A stretch of 64,000 bases of DNA. Source: Dyadobacter sp. CY312 (GTDB taxonomy: Bacteria > Bacteroidota > Bacteroidia > Cytophagales > Spirosomataceae). A program made the translations under genes and the position numbers. The stretch spans positions 62,001 through 126,000 of the forward strand of contig NZ_JAJUXG010000008.1 of the NCBI RefSeq assembly GCF_021390535.1. Direction: 5' to 3'. The notes beneath the pieces are model-generated. The model searched no databases. It saw only the letters and a program-made list of their open reading frames with translations, and was not told the origin of the DNA. Position 1 is the stretch's first letter. Each line of letters begins with the position of its first letter. Positions 1-7,731 of this stretch are shown one piece after another.

Positions 1-351
1 AATCCGGTTATGGCAGGGCGATGGGGTTCCAATCCTTTAAAATCTAAGGAAAGGATCTATCCACTTAATTTCAACAGCGGTCTCTCGCATAGTTACGTCG
101 CCAATTTTAAATTGCCTGAGGGATATGCACTGGAAGAAACTCCGACACCGGAAATTGTATCACTTGTTGCAAAAGCAGGGCGATTTGCCTACATGGTACA
201 GCAGAACGGCAATATGATCACTGTAAACAGCAATGTAACCCTGACCAAAACCAACTTTTCGGCGGAGGAATATCATGATGTCAAGGAATTTTTTGAGAGG
301 GTTGTGCAGCGTCACTCAAAACCCTTGGTAATCAGAAAGAAAACAAACTGA
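1..351 (+). CDS. C-terminal part of a DUF3857/transglutaminase-like exported protein (5' end outside window)
   Basis: The reading frame is open from the first base, so the ATG at position 10 is probably internal and the gene begins upstream. The visible ~116 residues read as a C-terminal beta-rich domain with the NPLKSKERIYPLNF and LPEGYALEE motifs and a final block around FSAEEYHDVKEFFERVV. I recognise this pattern from the ends of DUF3857/DUF3858 transglutaminase-like proteins of Bacteroidota. The next gene, 15 bases downstream, is a paralogue of the same family, so the two probably form a tandem pair. The substrate is unknown; export to the periplasm or surface is inferred from the family because the N-terminus is not visible. 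Confidence 0.75.
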   Translation, partial: NPVMAGRWGSNPLKSKERIYPLNFNSGLSHSYVANFKLPEGYALEETPTPEIVSLVAKAGRFAYMVQQNGNMITVNSNVTLTKTNFSAEEYHDVKEFFERVVQRHSKPLVIRKKTN

Positions 352-366
352 TAGTACTTCCTGATT

Positions 367-2313
367 ATGAAAATTTGTCAAATAAAAATGATGCGGTTTC
401 TTGCATTAATATTCAGTTTAACAACTGGTGTTTCAGCTTTTGCGCAAGAAGATTTTAATGTTGCCAAAATCAATCTTTCGTTAAGCGATCAGGCTAATGC
501 CGTGGTGCGCATTAGTGAAACGAGCTGGGAAATACTGTCGAAATCCGAGGCGAAAAGAAGGGAGAGAACAGTAGTTACTATTCTGAATGAGCAAGGTGAA
601 GATGAGCATGCACAGCTGTATGTTCAGTACGATAAATTCACAAAAATAGCCGACATCAGCGGAAACTTATACGATGCAACAGGCAAGCTGGTGAAAAAGT
701 TACGGAATGCGGACATTGAGGATTACGGATATGGCATTGCAGGAGATGATATAACCGATGCACGGATCAAGGTGGCGGGTTTTGGGAAGAAAGCATACGC
801 TTACCCCTACACCATTGAATACAGCTACGAGTCCCGAAATCGTAACATGATGTTTTATCCAAGATGGATGCCCGCATCAGATACCGAAACCGCTGTTGAG
901 AGTGCTGTTTACCTAATAAAAACTCCGGCAGGTTTTAATTTCAGATATAAGGAATACAATGGCGCTGCGGCTGCCGGAAAATCCAAGGATAAAGATGGTG
1001 CCGATTTGTATCTATGGAAACTGGAAAACCGTCCGGCTGGCAACAGAAGAGATTCTTATCCTTTGCCGGTAATGGAAGCCTCGCCAATGGTGCTGACGGC
1101 TCCTGCGGAATTGGAATTGCAGGAATATAAGGGCAATTTTAATTCATGGCAGGATCTTAGTAAATTCTATTACACGCTGAATGCAGGACGGGATGTACTG
1201 CCAGCTTCAACGCAGGCAGAAATTAAGAATCTTGTAAGTAATGCAAAGTCTGATCGGGAGAAGATTTTGTTGATATATAAATGGATGCAGGCGAGGTCGC
1301 GCTACGTGAGTATCCAGCTTGGAATAGGCGGCTGGCAAACCATTGATGCTACCGCTGTCGCCAATAAAGGGTACGGCGATTGCAAAGGCCTTACAAACCT
1401 GACTTTGGCCGCGCTCCGGTATGCAGGTGTCACCTGTTATGCAGCCCTGATTAGGGCGGGAGAAGAGGCGAGGATCAAGGCGGATTTTCCTTCAAGTCAG
1501 TTTAATCATGTAATTGCTTGTGCCATTGCGGCAAAAGATACGATCTGGCTGGAATGCACCAGCCAAACCACTCCCGCTAATTTTATGGGGACATTTACCG
1601 GAGGGCGCCCTGCGCTGATCGTGATGCCGGAAGGAGGAAAATTGGTAATGACGCCTGACTACAAAGAACATCATAATGTGCGAACGCGCAGAACGGATAT
1701 TAAACTGGATGCAAATGGCGACGGGCAACTGAGTGTACAGACTTCCTACACGGGTTTGAGGCAGGAATCAAGAAAGTCCATCATGCACAGTGGAAATAAA
1801 GATGAACAGAAGAAATGGCTGGTAAATCAGATCAATCTGCCCAGTCTTGATCTCGAACGTTTTGAACTTTCGGATGGAAACGGTGCGGAACCTTCGGTAA
1901 TAGAAAAGCTGAGTATTAAAGTTCGCAACTGCGCTACGAAGAGCGGGACAAGGTTGTTTATTAAACCCAATATCCTGAGCACATACTATGAATTGCCCGG
2001 AATAACCGAACGGACCACGGACTTCTATTTGCCTCCTGCTGACTATGACTTTACCGATCTTGACTCAGTGTCGTATATCATCCCTGATGGATTCAAGCCC
2101 GAAAGTACGATGCCGTCTGCAACGATTACATCCATATTTGGTTCGATGGAAAGTAGTGCAGTTTATACGAAAAATACCCTTCTATGTGCCAGAAAGCTCA
2201 TATTGAAAGGTGGCCGCTATCCGGCATCGGAATATGCCAACTGGATTGCTTTTCTTAAAAAAGTCCGAAAAGCCGATAGAGCACAGGCGGTGTTTATTGA
2301 AAAGGTAGATTAA
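367..2313 (+). CDS. DUF3857 domain-containing transglutaminase-like exported protein
   Basis: The 648-residue protein starts with a signal peptide ending near residue 26 (hydrophobic stretch, then AFAQ). A DUF3857-like beta region covers roughly residues 60-240. A transglutaminase-like core follows at about 290-400, with the expected Cys in GYGDCKG (C339) and His in FNHVI (H381). The third position reads WLECT (E396), where I expect Asp in this family. The C-terminus (about 430-640) is beta-rich. Family members are common next to one another in Bacteroidota and their substrates are unknown. An ATG pair at 388/391 would also leave a full signal peptide, so the exact start is open. It lies 15 bases after the related partial gene and is probably cotranscribed with it. 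Confidence 0.85.
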   Translation: MKICQIKMMRFLALIFSLTTGVSAFAQEDFNVAKINLSLSDQANAVVRISETSWEILSKSEAKRRERTVVTILNEQGEDEHAQLYVQYDKFTKIADISGNLYDATGKLVKKLRNADIEDYGYGIAGDDITDARIKVAGFGKKAYAYPYTIEYSYESRNRNMMFYPRWMPASDTETAVESAVYLIKTPAGFNFRYKEYNGAAAAGKSKDKDGADLYLWKLENRPAGNRRDSYPLPVMEASPMVLTAPAELELQEYKGNFNSWQDLSKFYYTLNAGRDVLPASTQAEIKNLVSNAKSDREKILLIYKWMQARSRYVSIQLGIGGWQTIDATAVANKGYGDCKGLTNLTLAALRYAGVTCYAALIRAGEEARIKADFPSSQFNHVIACAIAAKDTIWLECTSQTTPANFMGTFTGGRPALIVMPEGGKLVMTPDYKEHHNVRTRRTDIKLDANGDGQLSVQTSYTGLRQESRKSIMHSGNKDEQKKWLVNQINLPSLDLERFELSDGNGAEPSVIEKLSIKVRNCATKSGTRLFIKPNILSTYYELPGITERTTDFYLPPADYDFTDLDSVSYIIPDGFKPESTMPSATITSIFGSMESSAVYTKNTLLCARKLILKGGRYPASEYANWIAFLKKVRKADRAQAVFIEKVD

Positions 2314-2480
2314 ACGTTTTTCCAAATAATTTATTGCAATAATGGTAAACGGCATATATAATGTCGTGGATAGTGCTTTGTGTGAGCTCAATTGTATTTA
2401 AAATGAGCTGAAAAATCATTTATGTTAAAATCTGTATATAATTGATTAATACCAGAAATGTTTCCTGTTAAACCTTCCAC

Positions 2481-2488
2481 TACTTTTG
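2481..2488 (+). promoter_or_regulatory. Candidate Bacteroidota -7 box before the hydroxyproline operon
   Basis: TACTTTTG matches the Bacteroidota sigma-A -7 consensus TAnnTTTG exactly. It lies 37 bases before the ATG at 2526, in a 212-base spacer that holds no gene. The -33 region, about 20 bases upstream, has no clear TTG, so the promoter is only partly supported. Confidence 0.45.
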
Positions 2489-2525
2489 ATAAAAAGTTCG
2501 GAACAATACCTTAATAAACTTATAT

Positions 2526-3461
2526 ATGAACAAAGAACTATGGCAGGGAGTGTATCCCGCATTGCTAACTCCTTTCACAGCTGAGGATACCCTCGATTTA
2601 GATTTGTTTGAAAAAAATCTGCTTGCTCAGGTTGAGGCTGGAATTTCAGGTGTAATTGTTGCAGGTTCTCTTGGTGAAGCCAGCACACTTACAATTGAAG
2701 AAAAGTACGAATTGGTGAAAGCTGCAAAAAACATTCTTCCTGCTGGTATGCCGGTCGTCTTGTGTATTGCTGAGCAGTCTACCGCAGTGGCAGTATCTAT
2801 TGCAAAAGGAGCAGAAACAATCGGAGCTGATGGTTTAATGGTTTTGCCTCCGATGCGTTACAAAGCAGACGATGAAGAAACTGTTGCATACTTCAAAACA
2901 ATCGCTGACAGTACTTCTTTGTCTATTATGATCTACAACAACCCTGTTGATTATAAAATAGAAGTGACATTGGATATGTTTGCTGAGCTTGCCAAAATCT
3001 CAAATGTACATGCCATCAAAGAATCAACCCGTGATGTAAGTAATGTTACACGCATCTTCAACCGTTTCGGCGACCGTTTCAAAGTGTTCTGTGGTGTGGA
3101 TACCCTGATCATGGAAGAAGTGATGTTGGGTTGCGATGGTGTTGTAGGTGGATTGGTTGATGCTTTCCCGAAAGAAACTGTTGCGATTTTTAACCTGGTA
3201 AAAGCAGGACAATATAAAGAAGCTTTGAGCATTTACCGCTGGTACCTGCCTTTGCTTGAACTGGATATTCATCCAAAATTGGTTCAGAACATCAAACTTG
3301 CCGCTAAACAGGCTGGTATCGGGTCTGAATACGTAAGAGCTCCGCGTTTGGTACTTAAAGGTGAAGAAAGAGAGAGCGTATTGGCAATCATCGACGAGGC
3401 TATTGCAAAACAGCCTGTGCTGTCAGACTACCTAAATATTTCTGCTGACGCTGTTGCATAA
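2526..3461 (+). CDS. DapA-family 1-pyrroline-4-hydroxy-2-carboxylate deaminase (hydroxyproline pathway)
   Basis: This 311-residue TIM-barrel class I aldolase of the dihydrodipicolinate synthase family has GSLGE in the position of the GTTGE substrate loop, the tyrosine of YNNP (Y137) and the Schiff-base lysine of AIKES (K165). Its place at the head of a set with an epimerase, a D-amino-acid dehydrogenase and a semialdehyde dehydrogenase indicates deamination of Δ1-pyrroline-4-hydroxy-2-carboxylate to 2,5-dioxovalerate rather than lysine biosynthesis. The enzyme should be cytosolic. The specific function is inferred from context; the fold and catalytic residues are visible. A plain dapA or another 2-keto acid lyase cannot be excluded from sequence alone. 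Confidence 0.85.
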   Translation: MNKELWQGVYPALLTPFTAEDTLDLDLFEKNLLAQVEAGISGVIVAGSLGEASTLTIEEKYELVKAAKNILPAGMPVVLCIAEQSTAVAVSIAKGAETIGADGLMVLPPMRYKADDEETVAYFKTIADSTSLSIMIYNNPVDYKIEVTLDMFAELAKISNVHAIKESTRDVSNVTRIFNRFGDRFKVFCGVDTLIMEEVMLGCDGVVGGLVDAFPKETVAIFNLVKAGQYKEALSIYRWYLPLLELDIHPKLVQNIKLAAKQAGIGSEYVRAPRLVLKGEERESVLAIIDEAIAKQPVLSDYLNISADAVA

Positions 3462-3588
3462 TCTGCAATTAACAGCAGGTAGAAGTTCGCATTAATTTAT
3501 TTCGAAATGTAGCCTGTCGCCGACATGAACTAAGTATCATGTGGACAGGTTACATTTTAGAGGTATTTTAATTAAAAAAATCAAAAGT

Positions 3589-5070
3589 ATGAGTGTTTCA
3601 AAAGAAGGAATAGAAAGCATAGTTCAAAAGGCACAGGAAGCTTTTGTTGCCATCAGCAAAATCAGTTTGGCCAAAAGGGTTGCGTTTATGCGCAACGTAG
3701 CAAGCGAAATCGAAGCACTTGGTCCTGAATTGATTTCAACCGCACAGCAGGAATCCAGTTTACCCGAAGGTCGTCTTGTAGGAGAAAAAGGCAGGACGAT
3801 TTTCCAATGGAGAAGTTATGCAGATGCAGTTGAAAGAGGTGATTCGCTGGACATAAGTATTGATACAGCCAATGCGGAACGTACACCACCAAAGCCTGAC
3901 ATCAGAAAAACGAATGTAGGACTTGGACCTGTTACAGTTTTTGGGGCAAGTAATTTTCCTTTTGCCTTCTCAACAGCAGGTGGAGATACTGCGGGTGCTA
4001 TTGCAGCCGGTTGTTCGGTCATCGTGAAAGCACATCCGGGCCATCCGAAAACTTCACAGATTATGGCTGATGCCATTCTTAGTGCGGTTGCCAAAAGCGA
4101 CTTTCCTGAGGGAACATTCTCTCATGTTTTTTGTGAAACAAATGAAGAAGCACAACTTTTGGTAAGCAATCCGCTTATCAAAGCAGTTGGATTCACCGGT
4201 TCATATCGTGGTGGTAAAGCACTTATGGATGTAGCGGCAAGCCGTCCGGAGCCTATTCCGGTATATGCTGAAATGGGAAGTGTGAACCCGGTATTCATAT
4301 TGCCTGCTAAACTGAAAGATTCGGCAGTGGAGCTGGCCAAACAATATGTAGGTTCACTTACTTTGGGTGTTGGGCAGTTCTGTACCAATCCTGGTTTGGC
4401 AATAGGCGTACAAAGTCCTGAGTTAGATGAATTCATTGCTACGTTCCAGGCAGAAATAGAAAAGGCAATTCCTGCTCCGATGCTCAACGCTGGTATTGCG
4501 AAGGCGTATGTGAGCAATAAAGAAAAACTGGTTTCACAGTCGGGTGTGGATGTAGCGGCTGTTGCTGTTGCGGAAGCTGCCGAGGGATGTGGAGCACCAA
4601 CCGTGGCAACTGCTTTGGGTGTTGATTTTCTGATCAATGATGCTTTGCAGGAAGAAGTATTCGGACCTTTTGCACTGATTGTGAAGTGTAAAGACGAAGC
4701 TGAAATGCTTGCCGTTACTGAAAAGTTACACGGACAGTTAACTGCAACACTGCTTGCAACGGGTGAAGATCTGGCTGCAAATGCGGAATTGGTATCAACC
4801 ATTCAGAGCAAATGCGGACGTATCATTTTCAATAATTTCCCAACCGGTGTTGAAGTTTGTAAAGCCATGCACCATGGCGGACCATTTCCATCGTCAAGCA
4901 ATGTTAAGTTTACATCGGTAGGTTCCGATTCAATCAAAAGATTTGTAAGACCATTGAGTTTCCAAAATTGGCCGGACGAGTTCTTACCGGAAGAATTGAA
5001 AACCAGCAATCCGCTGGGAATTTGGCGGACTGTGAATAACGAATTGACAAAAGCAGCTGTTGCGAATTAA
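3589..5070 (+). CDS. 2,5-dioxovalerate (alpha-ketoglutaric semialdehyde) dehydrogenase
   Basis: This is an NAD(P)+-dependent aldehyde dehydrogenase of 493 residues that should oxidise 2,5-dioxovalerate to 2-oxoglutarate, the last step of hydroxyproline degradation. Visible landmarks, numbered from the ATG at 3589, are the cofactor-binding region with FGASNFPFAF, GFTGS, the general base Glu in YAEMGS (about E228), the catalytic Cys in GQFCTNPG (about C265) and EEVFGPF. The frame stays open to a GTG at 3541, but the extra 16 residues are basic and unlike the family, so I prefer 3589. It lies 127 bases after the deaminase, in the same direction. Confidence 0.88.
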   Translation: MSVSKEGIESIVQKAQEAFVAISKISLAKRVAFMRNVASEIEALGPELISTAQQESSLPEGRLVGEKGRTIFQWRSYADAVERGDSLDISIDTANAERTPPKPDIRKTNVGLGPVTVFGASNFPFAFSTAGGDTAGAIAAGCSVIVKAHPGHPKTSQIMADAILSAVAKSDFPEGTFSHVFCETNEEAQLLVSNPLIKAVGFTGSYRGGKALMDVAASRPEPIPVYAEMGSVNPVFILPAKLKDSAVELAKQYVGSLTLGVGQFCTNPGLAIGVQSPELDEFIATFQAEIEKAIPAPMLNAGIAKAYVSNKEKLVSQSGVDVAAVAVAEAAEGCGAPTVATALGVDFLINDALQEEVFGPFALIVKCKDEAEMLAVTEKLHGQLTATLLATGEDLAANAELVSTIQSKCGRIIFNNFPTGVEVCKAMHHGGPFPSSSNVKFTSVGSDSIKRFVRPLSFQNWPDEFLPEELKTSNPLGIWRTVNNELTKAAVAN

Positions 5071-5095
5071 TAGAGGAGTTGATTTTCTATTAATT
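5065..5095 (+). terminator. Weak hairpin at the end of the semialdehyde dehydrogenase gene
   Basis: AATTAATAGA (5065-5074) pairs with TCTATTAATT (5086-5095) across an 11-base loop; the left arm includes the TAA stop. The stem is A/T-rich and is followed only by TGTGTTTCGTT. It may attenuate or stabilise the message rather than terminate it. Confidence 0.3.
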
Positions 5096-5167
5096 GTGTT
5101 TCGTTCAAATTTATATAAAAAGTAGGGTTAGGACTATTGGATTAAGGCCAATGCGTTGCAGCATAAG

Positions 5168-5202
5168 GCCGAAAGCTGACAACCGAAAGCCGAAAGCTAA
5201 CT
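5168..5202 (+). repeat. Heptamer array A (5 x 7 bp) directly before an ATG
   Basis: Five consecutive 7-bp units (GCCGAAA, GCTGACA, ACCGAAA, GCCGAAA, GCTAACT) end one base before the ATG of the hydroxyproline epimerase gene. The units share the form GCYRAMA. The same unit type occurs at 6208, 6333, 19915 and 41904. Confidence 0.8.
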
Positions 5203-5203
5203 C

Positions 5204-6205
5204 ATGAGAAAAACTTTTTTCTGTATAGATGCCCACACTTGTGGGAACCCCGTGCGTGTTGTGGCGGGCGGCGGTCCGTTGCTCAATGGAAACAGCATGA
5301 TGGAAAGGCGCTTGCATTTCCTGAAAGAATTTGACTGGATAAGAAAAGGACTCATGTTCGAACCACGCGGGCACGACATGATGAGCGGGAGCATTCTTTA
5401 TCCGCCGATTGACCCGGCAAATGATATTGGTGTGCTTTATATCGAAACCAGCGGATGTTTGCCCATGTGCGGGCACGGAACCATTGGAACCGTAACCATT
5501 GCCATTGAAGAAGGTCTGGTTATACCGAAAGTTCCGGGAAAACTACGTCTGGAAACACCCGCAGGACTTGTTTTGGTAGAATACAAACAAGAAGGCAAAA
5601 AGGTAAAATCAGTTAAACTGGTTAATATCAAATCCTTTTTGGCTGCCGAAAAACTTACTGTTGAATGTCCTGATCTGGGCACACTGACAGTGGATGTATC
5701 TTATGGCGGTAACTTTTACGCCATTGTTGATCCACAGGAAAACTTCAAAGGACTGGAAAATTACACAGCCGATCAGCTGATTAGTTGGAGTCGCGTGTGC
5801 CGTAAAAGGATGAATGAGCAATATACCTTTGTTCATCCAGAAAATGAGCATATCAATGGATTGAGTCATTTCCTTTGGGCAGGTGCTGTAATTGATCCTA
5901 CATCCACAGCAAGAAACGCCGTGTTTTATGGCGATAAAGCGATTGATCGTTCACCTTGCGGTACCGGGACATCTGCACGTATGGCGCAATGGCATGCTCA
6001 GGGCAAGCTGAAAAAAGGTGATCAGTTTATTCATGAAAGTATCATTGGCTCCAAGTTCATCGGAACTGTTGAAGATGAAGTTACTATCGGAGATAAACCC
6101 GCAATCATTCCCGGAATAGAAGGCTGGGCCGTTGTGACAGGTTACAACAATATTTTTATAGACGACGAAGAAGATCCGTATGCCTACGGCTTTCAGGTAA
6201 TATAA
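5204..6205 (+). CDS. 4-hydroxyproline 2-epimerase
   Basis: This 333-residue member of the proline racemase family should convert trans-4-hydroxy-L-proline to cis-4-hydroxy-D-proline in the cytosol without a cofactor. Both catalytic positions are cysteines: C89 in LPMCGHGTIG and C252 in SPCGTGTSA. A Cys/Cys pair marks epimerases or racemases; trans-3-hydroxyproline dehydratases have Ser or Thr at the first site. Neighbours for all later steps of hydroxyproline degradation favour the hydroxyproline epimerase over proline racemase. The start codon sits one base after a heptamer array, with no Shine-Dalgarno sequence. Confidence 0.9.
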   Translation: MRKTFFCIDAHTCGNPVRVVAGGGPLLNGNSMMERRLHFLKEFDWIRKGLMFEPRGHDMMSGSILYPPIDPANDIGVLYIETSGCLPMCGHGTIGTVTIAIEEGLVIPKVPGKLRLETPAGLVLVEYKQEGKKVKSVKLVNIKSFLAAEKLTVECPDLGTLTVDVSYGGNFYAIVDPQENFKGLENYTADQLISWSRVCRKRMNEQYTFVHPENEHINGLSHFLWAGAVIDPTSTARNAVFYGDKAIDRSPCGTGTSARMAQWHAQGKLKKGDQFIHESIIGSKFIGTVEDEVTIGDKPAIIPGIEGWAVVTGYNNIFIDDEEDPYAYGFQVI

Positions 6206-6207
6206 TG

Positions 6208-6235
6208 CTGTGGCTGTTAGCAATTGGCTTTTAGC
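6208..6235 (-). repeat. Heptamer array B (4 units, reverse orientation) after a stop codon
   Basis: Read on the minus strand the units are GCTAAAA, GCCAATT, GCTAACA and GCCACAG. The array starts two bases after the epimerase stop codon. It forms an inverted pair with array C at 6333-6367, about 97 bases away, so the transcript could fold into a long imperfect stem. Confidence 0.75.
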
Positions 6236-6332
6236 GCTTCTGGCTCACATTCCAGGTTTTATTCCTACTCTATTTTTAGAGAAAATACTTATTTCATTAA
6301 TTCAAAGAGATAAATGTTGTCGGCTTTTTAAA

Positions 6333-6367
6333 GCCAATGGCTAACCGCTAAAAGCTATCAGCTAAAT
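6333..6367 (+). repeat. Heptamer array C (5 units) three bases before an ATG
   Basis: Units GCCAATG, GCTAACC, GCTAAAA, GCTATCA and GCTAAAT end three bases before the ATG at 6371. With array B it frames a spacer that also holds a small CTCTA/TAGAG palindrome near 6270. No other feature is visible in this 165-base spacer. Confidence 0.8.
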
Positions 6368-6370
6368 ACA

Positions 6371-7630
6371 ATGAGTTCAAATAAAGGAAAGTCCGTCATT
6401 ATCGGAGGAGGTATTATGGGATTGGCTTCGGCTTATTACCTGCTGAAAAGCGGGTGGCAGGTTACGCTGATCGATAAGGGAGATTTGTCGGACAATTGCT
6501 CGCATGGCAATGCGGGGATGATCGTTCCAAGTCATTTTATTCCTTTGGCTGCACCGGGAATGGTGTCGAAAGGTATCAAGTGGATGTTCAACAGCCGCAG
6601 TCCTTTTTATGTAAAACCTTCACTGGACTTCGCATTGATTTCCTGGGGATTGAAATTTATGAAAAGCGCAACTCCGGCGAATGTTGAACGAGCTGCTCCT
6701 TATCTGAGAGATTATCACTTGTTGAGCAAGCAGCTTTATGAGGATCTCAGCAAAGAAGAAGGATTTGACTTCGGACTTGAAAAGAAAGGTATTTTGATGT
6801 TGTATAAAACAGAGAAAGCCGGAGAAGAAGAAATTCATGTAGGAAAAGATGCTCAGAAGCTAGGTCTCGATGTAGAAATGCTTTCTGCTGAGCAGGTGCA
6901 GGCCATTGAGCCGGGAATAAAACTGGATGTAAAAGGAGCAGTTCATTACCACTGTGACGCACATTTATATCCTCACGCACTCATTTCCCAGCTTTTGAAA
7001 TACATCAAAGCAAATGGGGGAGAAGTGCTGACGAATACTGAAGTGACCGGGTACCAGATCCAGAATGGCGAAGTGAAATCCGTGGAAACAAGTCAGGGAA
7101 ATATCAGCGGAGACCTTGTGATTATGACAGGGGGCTCCTGGCTTCCGCAGCTTTCGAAGCTGGCTGGCTTATCTATACCAGTGATGCCGGGTAAAGGCTA
7201 CTCATTTATGGAACCGAACAGCTCGCATCCGATCGTGCATCCTGCCTTGCTTATAGAAGCGCGGGTAGCCGTAACACCAATGAACGGGCAGGTGCGCTTT
7301 GGAGGAACAATGGAGCTTGCTGCGCTGAACGACAAGATCAATATGAACCGTGTGGAAGGAATCGTGAATTCCATTCCGCAATATTATCCTGAACTGGACG
7401 TGCAGGTACCATCAAAAGACAAGATCTGGTACGGATTCAGGCCTTGCTCTCCGGATGGATTGCCGTATTTGGGATACAGCAAAAAACTCAAAAATCTGAT
7501 CGTGGCAGGCGGTCATGGGATGATGGGAATCAGCCTTGGACCGGCAACAGGTAAGCTTGTAGCGGAGCTGGCCGACAGAACGGCACTATCTGCGGATATC
7601 AAACTTTACGACCCTGAAAGATACCAGTGA
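6371..7630 (+). CDS. FAD-dependent D-hydroxyproline dehydrogenase (DAO/DadA family)
   Basis: This 419-residue flavoprotein begins with a Rossmann FAD-binding motif, IIGGGIMGLASAYY (glycines at 12-17), and ends with a second FAD-contacting region around IVAGGHGMMGISLGPATG. It belongs to the D-amino-acid oxidase/DadA family. Given the epimerase upstream and the pyrroline-4-hydroxy-2-carboxylate deaminase in the same run, the substrate is most likely cis-4-hydroxy-D-proline, oxidised to Δ1-pyrroline-4-hydroxy-2-carboxylate. A general D-amino-acid dehydrogenase is the alternative. It is probably the last gene of the operon because a strong terminator overlaps its stop codon. Confidence 0.87.
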   Translation: MSSNKGKSVIIGGGIMGLASAYYLLKSGWQVTLIDKGDLSDNCSHGNAGMIVPSHFIPLAAPGMVSKGIKWMFNSRSPFYVKPSLDFALISWGLKFMKSATPANVERAAPYLRDYHLLSKQLYEDLSKEEGFDFGLEKKGILMLYKTEKAGEEEIHVGKDAQKLGLDVEMLSAEQVQAIEPGIKLDVKGAVHYHCDAHLYPHALISQLLKYIKANGGEVLTNTEVTGYQIQNGEVKSVETSQGNISGDLVIMTGGSWLPQLSKLAGLSIPVMPGKGYSFMEPNSSHPIVHPALLIEARVAVTPMNGQVRFGGTMELAALNDKINMNRVEGIVNSIPQYYPELDVQVPSKDKIWYGFRPCSPDGLPYLGYSKKLKNLIVAGGHGMMGISLGPATGKLVAELADRTALSADIKLYDPERYQ

Positions 7631-7656
7631 GCTGCAACCCAGCTCACTGTTTTTTT
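7625..7656 (+). terminator. Rho-independent terminator overlapping the stop codon
   Basis: CAGTGAGCT (7625-7633) pairs perfectly with AGCTCACTG (7641-7649) across a 7-base loop and is followed by seven T. The TGA stop (7628-7630) of the D-hydroxyproline dehydrogenase lies in the left arm, so terminating ribosomes would cover the hairpin. Confidence 0.85.
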
Positions 7657-7731
7657 ATAGCAATATGGCTATTTTCTATTGTAAGAATTGAATTAACCTG
7701 ACAACCTTTATATCCACTTTACCTGAACCTT

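Noticed and set aside
2526..3461. Lysine-biosynthesis dapA
   Set aside because: Fold and lysine fit, but the neighbours are a full hydroxyproline set, so the deaminase role is more likely.
4122..4802. Minus-strand frame of 226 codons inside the semialdehyde dehydrogenase gene
   Set aside because: Ser/Ala-rich shadow of a strongly supported gene; no domain, no start context.
6208..6367. Possible CRISPR array
   Set aside because: Units are 7 bp, degenerate and without spacers; no cas genes in the window.
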